From the NCBI RefSeq assembly GCF_003290085.1, contig NZ_QMKJ01000001.1, positions 620,001-684,000 on the forward strand: DNA of 64,000 nt, read 5' to 3'. Origin of the DNA: Aliidiomarina sp. B3213. GTDB taxonomy: Bacteria > Pseudomonadota > Gammaproteobacteria > Enterobacterales > Alteromonadaceae. Of this stretch, positions 8,668 through 18,692 are shown piece after piece; position 1 is the first letter of the stretch; each line of letters starts with the position of its first letter. A model generated the notes under the pieces. It made no database searches, was not told the origin of the DNA, and was given only the letters and a program-made list of their open reading frames with translations. The position numbers were made by a program, and so were the translations under genes.

Positions 8668-11600
8668 GCAATAAATACACAGCTCCGCTAGCGCGTTTTG
8701 CTCTTCGCCGTCCAGTAACTATCTGGATGGCGTTCCTAGCGATGCTTATTCTAGGTTTAGCCTCGTCGAAACTACTACCGCTGGAAAAATTTCCAGCGAT
8801 AGACATCCCGCAAGTTATGGTTCAGGTTCCCTACCCTAATGCCACTCCTGCGGAAGTAGAGCGGTTAATTGTTCGCCCGTTAGAAGAAACGCTAGCAACC
8901 ATTTCCAATGTGAAGGAAATTCGTTCTTTCTCAAACGAAGACAGCGGCTTCATTGTGCTCATGTTCGACTGGCAAGAAGACGTTAATGCGCGAAGTATTG
9001 AAGTTCGTGAAAAAGTAGAAGCAGCTCGCCATCTACTTCCAGACGATGTAGAGCGCACATACGTAATGCAGTTCAATACGGAGGATATGCCTGTACTACA
9101 ACTGCGAATTTCTAGTGAACGCGATTTAGAATTTGCATGGGACTTGTTGAATCGAAACCTCAAGCAACCACTAGAGCGTGCCCCCGGTGTTTCCCAAGTT
9201 ACCTTGTATGGTGTGAACCCGCGCACGATCATGATTCGTTTGAATCCTGACGCCTTAACTGCTGCGAACTTAAGTACAGAACAAGTATTAGGTGCCCTGC
9301 GTACCCAAAACTTTACGCAAACAGCCGGTTTTACCGAAACAGAAAACAATAAACTTCGCATTAGTGCCTCGTCAGAGTTTCATAATTTAGATGAGATTCG
9401 CCAACTGCCTATTACGCAATTCTTAACCGTTGATGATATTGCAGAGGTTGAGTACGAGCTGCCACGAATGCGCGAAGGTCGTCACTTTAACCGGGATTAC
9501 GCTATCGGCATTGACGTCTTCAAAGAGTCCACCGCAAACTTAGTAGACGTTGCCAATGAAGTGGTCAAAGTGATTGACGAAGCTGGCCGAACTGAAGAGT
9601 TTGACGGTATCCAACTTATGATGATGGATAACCTTGCAGACAGTGTAACTCAGTCATTAAGTGACCTTTTGCTTGCTGGACTTATCGGTGCTTTCCTCTC
9701 TACGGCAGTGCTCTATATGTTCTTGCGTGATTGGAAAATCACTCTCATTATTGTGCTTTCTGTACCGGCCTCTATTTGCTTAACATTGGGTGCGATGTAC
9801 TTGCTTGGCTACAGCTTAAACATCTTATCAATGATGGGGCTAATGCTCGCGATTGGTATGCTTATCGACAATGCAGTTGTAGTCAGTGAGAGTGTAAAGC
9901 AAGAACAGGAAATGGCAGTTCGCGAAGGTCGTCCATTAAATACAGAGGTGATAGAAACTGGTATGGGTCGTGTCGCACTGGCGATTATTGCTGGTACCTT
10001 TACGACAGCGATTGTATTTTTACCCAATATATTTGGTGAAAAAGAGCAAATCACAATTTTCCTTGAGCATGTGGCCATTGCTATTTGTATTTCACTACTA
10101 GCTTCGCTGTTAATCGCTCAAACACTTATTCCGTTGCTGTTGAGCAAGCTCAAAGTAAACCCTGAGAAAATGCACGTTAAAGAGAGTAAGTTGAAAAAAG
10201 TATACTTACGCTCTTTACGTTGGTCGCACAGACACCCTGTAGCAACCACAATTATGATCCTGGTGTTGTTAGCTTCAACGGCGATTCCATTGTCGCAAGT
10301 GGGTAACGATCAAGCCCCTATTGCATATAATGACCGTTTGTTTATCAACTATGACTTAGGTGGGCAGTATTCACTGGAAGAGGTTGAGAATGAAGTTAAT
10401 ATTCTCGAAGACTACCTGTATGCGAATCAGGAAGCTTTCCAACTAGAAGATGTTTATAGCTACTACACTCCTGGTTATGCAATAACAACGATGCTACTCA
10501 AACCTGAACGTTCGATTTCTGTGGCAGAACTTCAAGATCGCGTACGCTCTAATATGCCTCCAATGTCTCGCAGTAACCCATACTTCGGTTGGGGTGGCGG
10601 AGACAACCAAGGTGTTCAAATCATGCTCAAAGGACGCTCTACCGAACGCCTTGAAATGATTGCGGATGAGCTTATTCCCATCTTAGAAAACGTTGAAGGT
10701 ATCGAAGACGTCCAAACCGATACTGGCAATAGTAGCGACGAGCTGCGTGTCATTGTGAATCGTGAACAAGCTGAGCGTTATGGTTTGTCTACACAAGACG
10801 TGGCACAGCAAGTTTCTCTCGCTTTACGCGGCTCACCTCTTCGCTCTTTTAGACATAATCCAGAAGGCGACGTACGTATTGAAGCTCGTTATCCGGAAAC
10901 CTACGAACTCGATCTAGAACTGCTAGAGGCAATGACGGTAGCAAGAGATGGAAATCAGCTTGTACGTTTGGATCAAGTAGCTCACTTTGAACGTCATCCA
11001 AGATTAGAACAAATTCGACGTGTAGACCGCGAAACAGCTATGCGTATTAGCGCTAATTTGAATGACATTGAAATGGATGAAGCGAGAGACGCAATTCAAA
11101 ACGTCATGGAACAAATTGCGCTGCCTACAGGCTATCAATGGTCATTAGATGGCGGATTCCGTCGTCAACAAGAAGAACAAGCACTTATGCTGGTGAACAT
11201 GTTATTGGCTGTATGCTTGGTTTATATGGTTATGGCCGCATTGTTCGAGTCTTTATTGTTGCCTAGTGCAGTAATCGGTTCACTTCTGCTCGCGATTACA
11301 GGTGTATTCTGGGGACTTATGGTAACGGGCACAGGCATTGAAGTTATGGCTATGATTGGGATGCTGATCTTGATGGGAATTGTAGTCAATAACGGCATTG
11401 TATTGGTTGATCAGATCAACCAGCTACGCGACGAAGGTGTGCCTTTGGAAGATGCAATCTTAGAAGGTTCGTCTCGAAGAATACGCCCTATTCTTATGAC
11501 CGTAGCTACTACTATACTGGGTCTTATGCCACTAGCATTCGGCTCAACGCAAATAGGTGGTGACGGCCCTCCGTACGCACCAATGGCTATTACCATCATA

Positions 11601-11750
11601 AGCGGCCTAATTTTTTCAACGGTTACAAGCTTGTATTTCGTACCTCATGCATACAGCCGTTTGCTGTTCTGGCGGAGTCATTGGGGTAGAGTTTGGAAAG
11701 GAAGTAAAACCATTAAAAGTGCTGATGTTGAATCTACCGAGAATGCATAG
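8664..11750 (+). CDS. RND family efflux permease (second of two)
   Basis: A second full-length pump (1028 residues) directly after the first, sharing an ATGA overlap. It starts with FALRRPVTIWMAFLAMLILG and carries the TM4 motif IGMLIDNAVVVSESV and the TM10 motif GIVVNNGIVLVDQIN, again with Asp-Asn and Asn in place of the AcrB Asp-Asp and Lys. The two permeases are clearly different proteins, so a heteromeric pump in the manner of MdtBC is possible, though the sequences do not look like MdtB or MdtC. A strong terminator follows, closing a three-gene operon. Confidence 0.92.
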   Translation: MSNKYTAPLARFALRRPVTIWMAFLAMLILGLASSKLLPLEKFPAIDIPQVMVQVPYPNATPAEVERLIVRPLEETLATISNVKEIRSFSNEDSGFIVLMFDWQEDVNARSIEVREKVEAARHLLPDDVERTYVMQFNTEDMPVLQLRISSERDLEFAWDLLNRNLKQPLERAPGVSQVTLYGVNPRTIMIRLNPDALTAANLSTEQVLGALRTQNFTQTAGFTETENNKLRISASSEFHNLDEIRQLPITQFLTVDDIAEVEYELPRMREGRHFNRDYAIGIDVFKESTANLVDVANEVVKVIDEAGRTEEFDGIQLMMMDNLADSVTQSLSDLLLAGLIGAFLSTAVLYMFLRDWKITLIIVLSVPASICLTLGAMYLLGYSLNILSMMGLMLAIGMLIDNAVVVSESVKQEQEMAVREGRPLNTEVIETGMGRVALAIIAGTFTTAIVFLPNIFGEKEQITIFLEHVAIAICISLLASLLIAQTLIPLLLSKLKVNPEKMHVKESKLKKVYLRSLRWSHRHPVATTIMILVLLASTAIPLSQVGNDQAPIAYNDRLFINYDLGGQYSLEEVENEVNILEDYLYANQEAFQLEDVYSYYTPGYAITTMLLKPERSISVAELQDRVRSNMPPMSRSNPYFGWGGGDNQGVQIMLKGRSTERLEMIADELIPILENVEGIEDVQTDTGNSSDELRVIVNREQAERYGLSTQDVAQQVSLALRGSPLRSFRHNPEGDVRIEARYPETYELDLELLEAMTVARDGNQLVRLDQVAHFERHPRLEQIRRVDRETAMRISANLNDIEMDEARDAIQNVMEQIALPTGYQWSLDGGFRRQQEEQALMLVNMLLAVCLVYMVMAALFESLLLPSAVIGSLLLAITGVFWGLMVTGTGIEVMAMIGMLILMGIVVNNGIVLVDQINQLRDEGVPLEDAILEGSSRRIRPILMTVATTILGLMPLAFGSTQIGGDGPPYAPMAITIISGLIFSTVTSLYFVPHAYSRLLFWRSHWGRVWKGSKTIKSADVESTENA

Positions 11751-11778
11751 CAATTAACTTTAAACTCAAATAATTCAA

Positions 11779-11808
11779 ATGCCCGCGTAATAGCGGGCAT
11801 TTTTTTAT
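11779..11808 (+). terminator. Rho-independent terminator of the RND operon
   Basis: ATGCCCGC / GCGGGCAT hairpin with a short loop, followed by seven T, about 30 bases after the second permease. Confidence 0.85.
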
Positions 11809-11852
11809 TGAAAACTCGGCTCTTGTTCACCAATGAAAAGACTGTAGACACA

Positions 11853-11887
11853 AAAAAACCTCAAAGGCGCAAGCCAATGAGGTTTTT
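11853..11887 (-). terminator. Terminator for the DUF3192 lipoprotein gene
   Basis: The inverted repeat AAAAAACCTCA / TGAGGTTTTTT has T runs on both strands, so it can act in both directions. It lies just after the stop of the minus-strand lipoprotein gene. Confidence 0.75.
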
Positions 11888-11900
11888 TATTAAATATCAA

Positions 11901-12266
11901 TTAGCGAATTGAATCTAGCTTCGCTTCGCCCCAGCCTAATAGTTCGTTGTTCATAAACACTAAAGGCGTACATTCGTCTTTCGTCGTTACTCCGTCACCA
12001 GAAACACGCTGGGTACGGTAGTAGAGTACACGGTAGGTAGAGCCATCTACAGAAAGGTTTTCGTCAAACTCTGGAATACCCATGCGCTGAATTACAGAGT
12101 TTGGCGTAACACCCAAATCTAATCGTGCGATCGAACGGCGGTTTTCACGTTCCTGACTCTGCCAGCTTCCATCTTCGTCGCCATTTCCATCAACTACAAC
12201 AACACAAGCACTTAAGCTCAATGCAGCCAAACCAGCAACCATACCTTTTAAAACATTATTCTTCAT
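11901..12266 (-). CDS. DUF3192 family lipoprotein
   Basis: A 121-residue predicted lipoprotein: a hydrophobic signal ends LSAC (Cys21), followed by a short acidic linker. The body has RRSIARLDLGVTP, a pattern ending MGIPEF, and VLYYRTQR...DECTPLVF then LLGWG, which I recognise as the DUF3192 family of Vibrio/Shewanella-type bacteria. The function is unknown. The general shape resembles small SmpA/BamE-like outer-membrane lipoproteins, but this is only an impression. The ATG at 12266 is chosen over a longer frame because it gives the lipobox and has AGAGGA upstream. It is a single gene with its own terminator. Confidence 0.8.
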   Translation of the reverse strand: MKNNVLKGMVAGLAALSLSACVVVVDGNGDEDGSWQSQERENRRSIARLDLGVTPNSVIQRMGIPEFDENLSVDGSTYRVLYYRTQRVSGDGVTTKDECTPLVFMNNELLGWGEAKLDSIR

Positions 12267-12527
12267 TTTTATTCCTCTACATATTGGATAAGAATCACCG
12301 ACGTCACTGCAAATAGTTTGCCAACCCTTAAAAACCATGCAAATCAATACTTTATTAAAATACCTTGTCGGTTAAACCAAAATAAATAACCTATAATTGG
12401 GAAAATTCACCAGATCATTGTGAATTTCACACAAAGATTGAACCCTTCCAGTATCCGTATAATACTACGCAGCTTTAATGAAGTGATTAAAAACACTGTG
12501 TATTAACCGAGGAATTTGTTTCATTTT

Positions 12528-13403
12528 ATGACCGCACTAATCGCAATTACCATTTTATGGGCGTTAAGTTTTTCTCTTATCGGTGAGTATCTCTCAGGTA
12601 GTGTGGACGCATATGCGGCTGTCGCCATTAGAATGATTCTAGCTACCCTACTTCTACTGCCCATTCTGATATACGGGCATATAAAACGATCCCGACCGAA
12701 TGCTTCGCGCTTACCCTTAAACCTGATGACAATTGGTGCAGTACAAATAGGCTTGATGTACTTATTTCTTTATCACGCATTCGCCTATTTATCGGTAGCA
12801 GAGGTTCTGCTTTTTACCATTTTGACGCCGCTTTACATCACACTTATTGACGAATTCATCATCAATAGAAAAAGAATACCCATGAAATGGTGGGTTGCAG
12901 CAGGACTTTCTGTACTGGGTGCCGCTATTATTCGGTATCAACAGCCCTCGAGTGACTTTATGGTCGGCTTTTTGCTAATCCAAGCGGCAAATCTGTGTTT
13001 CGCAGCCGGGCAAGTTGCATATAAGCGACTTCCTATTGAAGGCACTTACACTCAAATAACCCAATATGGCTGGTTTTTTATTGGCGCAACTATAGTCAGT
13101 TCAATTGCCTTTGCTCTTTTTGGAGATTCGAGCAAACTACCCAGCACAACTACCCATTGGATAGTATTACTATGGCTAGGTGTGGTCGCTTCAGGAATAG
13201 GTTATGTGGCGTGGAGTATCGCCAGTAAAAAAGTCAATATAGCGCAGTTGGCAACGATGAATAACGCCCTCATTCCAGCGGGTCTCATCGTAAATTTCCT
13301 GTTCTGGGAAAGCAGTGTCAATTGGCTCGCACTGAGTGTCGGCGGAGCCATTATAGCTCTGTCTGTTTGGCTAGGTTCCCACTCCCCCAAACCACACTCG
13401 TAA
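12528..13403 (+). CDS. EamA/DMT family transporter
   Basis: Inner-membrane protein of about 291 residues with some ten hydrophobic segments in two EamA repeats, of the drug/metabolite (carboxylate, amino acid or amine) exporter type. The second repeat includes LLWLGVVASGIGYVAWS and a loop with ATMNNALIPAG, typical of the family. The ATG at 12528 is preferred: GAGGA (12509-12513) lies 14 bases upstream, while an in-frame TTG at 12516 would be only two bases from it. The substrate is unknown. It is a monocistronic gene convergent with the thiolase across a shared terminator. Confidence 0.85.
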   Translation: MTALIAITILWALSFSLIGEYLSGSVDAYAAVAIRMILATLLLLPILIYGHIKRSRPNASRLPLNLMTIGAVQIGLMYLFLYHAFAYLSVAEVLLFTILTPLYITLIDEFIINRKRIPMKWWVAAGLSVLGAAIIRYQQPSSDFMVGFLLIQAANLCFAAGQVAYKRLPIEGTYTQITQYGWFFIGATIVSSIAFALFGDSSKLPSTTTHWIVLLWLGVVASGIGYVAWSIASKKVNIAQLATMNNALIPAGLIVNFLFWESSVNWLALSVGGAIIALSVWLGSHSPKPHS

Positions 13404-13410
13404 GCATAGA

Positions 13411-13445
13411 AAAGCCGCTAGCTTTAATAACTAGCGGCTTTTTAA
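13411..13445. terminator. Bidirectional terminator between DMT transporter and thiolase
   Basis: AAGCCGCTAG / CTAGCGGCTT forms a perfect 10-base stem with a 9-base loop and has A and T runs on the two sides, so it can stop transcription from both convergent genes. Confidence 0.85.
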
Positions 13446-13461
13446 CTTACCTACGCAAAAA

Positions 13462-14643
13462 TTAAAGCATTTCTACTGCGAGCGCTACCGCTTCACCGCC
13501 ACCGATACACAGCGAGGTAACACCACGTTGCTTGTTGTTCGCCTTCAACGCGTGTAGCAGTGTAACTAATAATCGTGCGCCAGAGGCTCCGATAGGATGA
13601 CCTAATGCACAAGCTCCGCCGTTCACATTTACTTTTTCCGGGTCTAAGTCCATGTCTTTTAGCGCAATCATGGTTACCATGGCGAATGCTTCATTGATTT
13701 CCCACAAATCTACATCGTCTTTTGTCCAGTTCGCTTTTTCGAGCAATTTATTCATTGCTCCAACTGGCGCCATGGTGAATTCAGAAGGCTTTTGTGAATG
13801 CGTTGCATGCCCAGCAATTTTTGCTAATGGCTTTAATCCGCGCTTTTCTGCTTCAGAAGCACGCATCAGTACCAATGCTGCAGCACCATCTGAAATCGAG
13901 CTAGAATTTGCTGCAGTAACGGTTCCGTCTTTAGCAAATGCAGGTCTTAAGCTCGGAATTTTATCGATTTTCGCATTACCGGGTTGCTCGTCAATTTCTA
14001 CAACCGTATCTCCGCGACGAGATTTAACAGTAACGGGCTCAACTTCATCTTTAAACGCACCACTTTCAATCGCTTTTTGTGCGCGTGTTAAAGAACGAAT
14101 TGCAAAGTTGTCCATGTCTTCGCGCGTAAAGCCATATTGGTCGGCTGTGTCTTGCGCGTAGCAACCCATAGCTTTGCCTTCATAAGCGTCTTGTAGGCCG
14201 TCCCACATCATATGGTCGATAACTTGCCCGTGCCCCATGCGGTAGCCAGAGCGTGCTTTGTCTAGCAAGTAAGGTGCATTCGACATGCTTTCCATACCGC
14301 CGGCAACAACCACATCCGCGCTACCTGCAACAATCAAATCGTGTCCCATCATTACTGTTTTTAATCCAGAACCACAGACTTTATTCAACGTTGTAGCTCC
14401 CGTTCCAAATGGCAAGCCCGCGCCTAACATAGCCTGACGTGCTGGAGCTTGTTTAAGGCCAGCAGGTAACACACACCCCATAAGAACTTCACTCACGTCA
14501 CCGCCGTCAACGCCTGCTTTAGTTAACGCAGACTTAATGGCAGAAGCACCTAATTCGGTCGCTGAAACGTCACTTAATGAGCCTTGAAAGCCGCCCATTG
14601 GGGTACGCGAAGCTGAAACAATAACTACTGGATCTGAATTCAT
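13462..14643 (-). CDS. atoB: Acetyl-CoA C-acetyltransferase (thiolase II)
   Basis: Interconverts two acetyl-CoA with acetoacetyl-CoA. The 393-residue protein has the acyl-carrying cysteine in LNKVCGSGLKT (near residue 88), the NEAF motif (INEAFAMV), the histidine in GGACALGHPIGASG and the second cysteine in CIGGGEAVA. AAGGAG stands seven bases before the ATG. It lies about 0.75 kb from the liu operon; there it would cleave acetoacetyl-CoA made by the acetoacetyl-CoA synthetase at the end of that operon. No LiuR palindrome was found directly upstream. Confidence 0.93.
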   Translation of the reverse strand: MNSDPVVIVSASRTPMGGFQGSLSDVSATELGASAIKSALTKAGVDGGDVSEVLMGCVLPAGLKQAPARQAMLGAGLPFGTGATTLNKVCGSGLKTVMMGHDLIVAGSADVVVAGGMESMSNAPYLLDKARSGYRMGHGQVIDHMMWDGLQDAYEGKAMGCYAQDTADQYGFTREDMDNFAIRSLTRAQKAIESGAFKDEVEPVTVKSRRGDTVVEIDEQPGNAKIDKIPSLRPAFAKDGTVTAANSSSISDGAAALVLMRASEAEKRGLKPLAKIAGHATHSQKPSEFTMAPVGAMNKLLEKANWTKDDVDLWEINEAFAMVTMIALKDMDLDPEKVNVNGGACALGHPIGASGARLLVTLLHALKANNKQRGVTSLCIGGGEAVALAVEML

Positions 14644-14778
14644 ACTAAACTCCTTAAATTATTTGCGCAGCATTCTCGCACAATCATGCAGTAAAACAAA
14701 TGTTGAACTAATCGCCATTGGCGTAATCTATTCACATGATTTATAAAATAGAAGAATCACCGATTTCAAAGGATTGTT

Positions 14779-15297
14779 ATGAATATTAAAAAGATTACTT
14801 TGCCACTGCTACTCACTTTAGCTTCGGTTAATGCATACGCAGATGATATTCAATCAGTATTCACCGTGGGCGTTGCTTCTGGTACTGAAAACGACGCAGG
14901 GAACAGGTTAATTCAAGCTTCATTAGGTGACCCAGCATACTACATTGGCTGGGTCGGAAAGTTTAATGCAGAGCCTGGCGGCATTGGTGTTTACGCTTCA
15001 CTAGGCATTCCCGAGCATAAAATTACTGGGGTTTCTGCAGACGACAACCACTTTAATCTCCTAAATGCGGGCGGTATTTATTCGTTCTCTCAAGAGTTCC
15101 AAGTCTATGGCGGTCTTGGTTACGCTCACCAAGTGTATACTGACTCTGCAAATTCCATCGGCGAAAGAAACAAAAACTACCTTAATGTAAATACAGGTTT
15201 CCTCTATCGCTTTGGGCGAGACGACCGTTTTGGCATTAACATTTCGTACGACACCGCACCGAAAGCTTTTGGCTTCTCACTGGTCTATCCCTTTTAA
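14779..15297 (+). CDS. Small outer-membrane beta-barrel protein, function unknown
   Basis: A 172-residue exported protein with a clear signal peptide (cleavage likely after NAYA, residue 21). The mature part alternates polar and hydrophobic residues, is rich in Gly, Tyr and Phe, and ends in Phe (LVYPF), the usual C-terminal signal for outer-membrane barrels. The size suggests an eight-stranded OmpA/opacity-like barrel. I do not recognise a specific family. It stands between atoB and the liu operon with no sign of shared transcription with either. Confidence 0.7.
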   Translation: MNIKKITLPLLLTLASVNAYADDIQSVFTVGVASGTENDAGNRLIQASLGDPAYYIGWVGKFNAEPGGIGVYASLGIPEHKITGVSADDNHFNLLNAGGIYSFSQEFQVYGGLGYAHQVYTDSANSIGERNKNYLNVNTGFLYRFGRDDRFGINISYDTAPKAFGFSLVYPF

Positions 15298-15330
15298 CAT
15301 TCCATTCGGCTCAGTCACTCAACACAAAAC

Positions 15331-15346
15331 TTTACGTTAACGTAAA
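15331..15346. promoter_or_regulatory. LiuR operator palindrome
   Basis: TTTACGTTAACGTAAA is a perfect 16-base palindrome 47 bases before the liuR start. It agrees with the LiuR (MerR-family) operator type described for branched-chain and fatty-acid catabolism operons in gammaproteobacteria. It should control the whole liuR-to-aacS operon. Confidence 0.85.
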
Positions 15347-15392
15347 CTTCATCTAAGCTATTGTGCAGTTCTTAGATGTTGAGTGCTGAGCC

Positions 15393-15860
15393 ATGAACAA
15401 CACATTTAAAATGAATCCAGAGCGCGTGCGCCGTACCCAAGACACCTTTAGTATTGGTGATTTAGCACGCGAGTTTGACATTACTACCCGCAGTATTCGT
15501 TTCTATGAAGACCAGGGCCTACTGAAACCAGAAAGACGTGGGCAAACGCGGATTTATCACCAAAAGGACCGAGTTCGCCTGAAGCTTATACTTCGAGGCA
15601 AACGTCTTGGCTTTACCTTAGCGGAAACTAAAACACTGTTCGACATGTACGACCGCGACGGCAGCTCAACCAATCAACTTCAAATCATGCTAGAGCTGAT
15701 AGAAAACAAAAAAGCAGCTCTACATCAACAATTAGACGACATTCAAGTTGTTCTTCACGAATTAACCGCAGTTGAAGCCGGTTGTCGTGCCGAACTTGAA
15801 GAAAAATCCAAACCGGTAACCGATGGTTTAGCCCCTGAGCAAACCCCAGAAGCCAGTTAA
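15393..15860 (+). CDS. liuR: MerR-family regulator of leucine/isovalerate catabolism
   Basis: A 155-residue MerR-type protein with the N-terminal winged helix (FSIGDLAREFDITTRSIRFY, about residues 18-37), the EDQGLLKPERRG wing and a coiled-coil dimerisation helix at about 95-130. No metal-binding cysteines characteristic of CueR or ZntR are present; the one cysteine near the end is not in such a motif. It leads the liu operon and has a perfect palindrome in its promoter region, so autoregulation and control of the operon are expected. There is a short gap of 18 bases to liuA. Confidence 0.93.
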   Translation: MNNTFKMNPERVRRTQDTFSIGDLAREFDITTRSIRFYEDQGLLKPERRGQTRIYHQKDRVRLKLILRGKRLGFTLAETKTLFDMYDRDGSSTNQLQIMLELIENKKAALHQQLDDIQVVLHELTAVEAGCRAELEEKSKPVTDGLAPEQTPEAS

Positions 15861-15878
15861 TTCCGAGGAGTAGAAGTA

Positions 15879-17051
15879 ATGATTAGTCAATTCAAAGCCA
15901 TGAATTTTGATCTTGGTGAAACCGCTGACATGTTGCGTGAAGCAGTTAACAGTTTTGCGCGCGAGGAAATTGCACCAAGAGCGGCTGAGATCGATGAGAA
16001 AAACGAGTTCCCAGCGGACTTATGGAAGAAGTTTGGCGACATGGGATTACTCGGAATTACCGTTCCTGAAGAGTTTGGTGGCTCGGGTATGGGTTACCTT
16101 GAACATATCGTAGCAATGGAAGAAATTAGCCGTGCTTCGGCTTCTGTTGGCTTAAGCTACGGTGCGCACTCAAACCTTTGTGTAAACCAGTTAAAAATTA
16201 ATGGCTCACAAGAACAAAAAGAAAAGTATCTACCCAAACTATGTTCTGGTGATCACGTGGGCGCACTAGCTATGAGTGAACCGAATGCAGGTTCTGACGT
16301 GGTGAGCATGAAGCTTTCAGCAAAAAAAGACGGCGACCACTACGTATTGAACGGCAACAAAATGTGGATTACCAATGGCCCAGACGCTGACATTCTAATT
16401 GTTTACGCAAAAACAGAACCTACTAAAGGCTCTAAAGGTATTACCGCGTTTATTATCGAACGCGACAACACACCAGGGTTTAGCACGGCGCAGAAACTCG
16501 ACAAGTTAGGCATGCGTGGTTCCAACACATGTGAGCTTGTATTTGAAGACGCTCGTGTGCCTGCCGAAAATGTTTTGGGTAACCTTAACGAGGGCGTAAA
16601 AGTGCTTATGAGTGGTTTAGACTATGAGCGCACAGTATTAGCTGCTGGCCCTCTAGGCATCATGCAAGCTTGTTTAGACGTTGTAGTGCCGTACATTCAC
16701 GAGCGTACACAGTTTGGTCAGGAAATTGGGCAATTCCAATTAGTACAGGGCAAAGTAGCCGACATGTACACCCAAATGAACGCAGCAAGAGCTTATGTTT
16801 ACACAGTAGCCAAGGCTTGTGACCGCGGCGAAACAACTCGTAAAGACGCAGCAGGTGCTATTCTTTATGCAGCTGAACTCGCAACTAAAATGGCACTAGA
16901 CGCCATCCAATTACTTGGCGGTAACGGTTACATCAACGAATACCCTACAGGTCGTTTATTGCGCGACGCAAAACTATACGAAATCGGCGCAGGAACTTCA
17001 GAAATTCGTCGTATGTTGATTGGTCGCGAGCTATTCAACGAGTCTAAATAG
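15879..17051 (+). CDS. liuA: Isovaleryl-CoA dehydrogenase
   Basis: FAD enzyme that oxidises isovaleryl-CoA to 3-methylcrotonyl-CoA, giving electrons to ETF. At 390 residues it has the acyl-CoA dehydrogenase signatures ([12 protein letters not shown] near 129-140; [22 protein letters not shown] near the end). The catalytic base is at the isovaleryl-type position in [14 protein letters not shown] (Glu250), earlier than in most acyl-CoA dehydrogenases, which supports the specific call. GAGGAG precedes the start. Electrons can be collected by the ETF-quinone oxidoreductase encoded at 26.7 kb. Confidence 0.96.
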   Translation: MISQFKAMNFDLGETADMLREAVNSFAREEIAPRAAEIDEKNEFPADLWKKFGDMGLLGITVPEEFGGSGMGYLEHIVAMEEISRASASVGLSYGAHSNLCVNQLKINGSQEQKEKYLPKLCSGDHVGALAMSEPNAGSDVVSMKLSAKKDGDHYVLNGNKMWITNGPDADILIVYAKTEPTKGSKGITAFIIERDNTPGFSTAQKLDKLGMRGSNTCELVFEDARVPAENVLGNLNEGVKVLMSGLDYERTVLAAGPLGIMQACLDVVVPYIHERTQFGQEIGQFQLVQGKVADMYTQMNAARAYVYTVAKACDRGETTRKDAAGAILYAAELATKMALDAIQLLGGNGYINEYPTGRLLRDAKLYEIGAGTSEIRRMLIGRELFNESK

Positions 17052-17075
17052 TACCTGAGTTAAAGGAGAAGCTTT

Positions 17076-18683
17076 GTGGCTATTCTTCAGTCGAAAGTTA
17101 ATACGCGAGACGAAACCTATCTTGCAAACCGCGAGTCGATGCTTGAAGCATTGAGTGACTTGCAAGAGAAACTAGAGCAAATCAAGCAAGGTGGCGGTCC
17201 ACGCTACCAAGAACGCCATGTTTCACGGGGTAAGTTGTTGGCCCGCGACCGTATCGAACGCCTAATCGACACGGGCTCACCATTTTTAGAAATTGGTCAA
17301 TTCGCCGCTTGGGACGTATACGAAGATTATGTCCCAGCTGCTGGTGTAGTTGCCGGTATCGGTCGTGTCGAAGGCACTGAATGCATGATTATTGCCAATG
17401 ACGCTACGGTTAAAGGCGGTACATATTACCCGCTAACCGTGAAAAAGCACTTACGCGCCCAAGACATTGCTGCACGCTGTCACTTACCTTGTATTTACTT
17501 AGTCGACTCTGGCGGAGCAAACCTTCCGAGACAAGACGAAGTATTTCCAGATCGAGACCACTTCGGACGTATTTTCTTTAACCAAGCGAATATGTCTGCC
17601 CAAGGTATTCCGCAAATTGCGGTGGTTATGGGGTTATGTACAGCTGGTGGGGCTTATGTACCAGCCATGGCTGACGAGTCCATTATCGTCAAAGAACAAG
17701 GTACGATTTTCCTTGCAGGACCACCGCTTGTAAAAGCAGCCACCGGCGAAGAAGTAAGTGCTGAAGAATTAGGTGGCGCAGATGTTCACACACGGATTTC
17801 AGGTGTTGCGGACCACTATGCAGTAAATGACGAACACGCTTTAGGTTTAGCGAGAAATGCCATTAAACGTGTGAACAAAAAGGAAAAGACGAAATTAGAT
17901 ATTCGTCCGTCTCAGCCACCGAAATATGCCCCTGAAGAAATATACGGCATCGTTGGCACCGATCTAAGAAAGCCTTATGACGTGCATGAAGTTATTGCAC
18001 GCATCGTTGATGACTCTGATTTCGATGAGTTTAAACAGAATTACGGCAATACCTTAGTCACAGGATTTGCTCGAATTCACGGGTTTCCCGTCGGGATTGT
18101 CGCCAACAACGGGATTCTTTTCTCTGAATCGGCACAAAAAGGCGCACACTTCATTGAGCTTTGTGCGCAACGTAAAATTCCATTGGTATTTTTGCAAAAC
18201 ATCACCGGCTTTATGGTCGGGAAAAAATACGAAGCCGAGGGCATTGCCAAGCATGGCGCTAAAATGGTGACCGCAGTGAGCTGTGCACAAGTACCTAAGT
18301 TTACCGTACTCATTGGTGGTAGCTATGGCGCAGGTAACTACGGAATGTGTGGACGAGCTTACGACCCAACCATGATGTTCATGTGGCCAAATGCACGAAT
18401 CTCCGTGATGGGTGGCGAACAAGCTGCTGGCGTTATGGCGCAAGTTACTCGCGACGGAAAAGAAAGAAAAGGTGAAACTTGGTCTGCTGAAGACGAAGCA
18501 AAATTCAAGAAACCAATAGTTGATACCTACGAGAGCCAAGGTCACCCCTACTACGCTTCAGGCAGATTATGGGACGACGGCATAATTGACCCTGCACAAA
18601 CTCGTGATGTGCTTGGTTTAAGTATCTCCGCCGCGCTTAACGCTCCAATTAACGACACGAAATTCGGCGTATTCCGAATGTAA
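17076..18683 (+). CDS. liuB: Methylcrotonyl-CoA carboxylase, carboxyltransferase (beta) subunit
   Basis: Transfers the carboxyl group from biotin to 3-methylcrotonyl-CoA, forming 3-methylglutaconyl-CoA with LiuD. The 535-residue protein has the acyl-CoA carboxyltransferase fold with [20 protein letters not shown], a glycine pair in [13 protein letters not shown] and [18 protein letters not shown], all typical of MCC rather than propionyl-CoA carboxylase. The start is GTG with AAAGGAG upstream. It follows liuA by 24 bases and precedes liuC by nine. Confidence 0.96.
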   Translation: MAILQSKVNTRDETYLANRESMLEALSDLQEKLEQIKQGGGPRYQERHVSRGKLLARDRIERLIDTGSPFLEIGQFAAWDVYEDYVPAAGVVAGIGRVEGTECMIIANDATVKGGTYYPLTVKKHLRAQDIAARCHLPCIYLVDSGGANLPRQDEVFPDRDHFGRIFFNQANMSAQGIPQIAVVMGLCTAGGAYVPAMADESIIVKEQGTIFLAGPPLVKAATGEEVSAEELGGADVHTRISGVADHYAVNDEHALGLARNAIKRVNKKEKTKLDIRPSQPPKYAPEEIYGIVGTDLRKPYDVHEVIARIVDDSDFDEFKQNYGNTLVTGFARIHGFPVGIVANNGILFSESAQKGAHFIELCAQRKIPLVFLQNITGFMVGKKYEAEGIAKHGAKMVTAVSCAQVPKFTVLIGGSYGAGNYGMCGRAYDPTMMFMWPNARISVMGGEQAAGVMAQVTRDGKERKGETWSAEDEAKFKKPIVDTYESQGHPYYASGRLWDDGIIDPAQTRDVLGLSISAALNAPINDTKFGVFRM

Positions 18684-18692
18684 GGTGAAAGT

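Noticed and set aside
5452-11750. Assignment of the two permeases as MdtB and MdtC
   Set aside because: TM4 and TM10 motifs (Asp-Asn; Asn-Asn) do not match MdtB/MdtC, so only the general RND family is claimed.
13652-14161. Plus-strand open frame opposite atoB
   Set aside because: The thiolase on the minus strand has all catalytic motifs; this frame is an antisense shadow.
18054-18545. Minus-strand open frame opposite liuB
   Set aside because: No ribosome binding site and no known family; liuB is intact across it.
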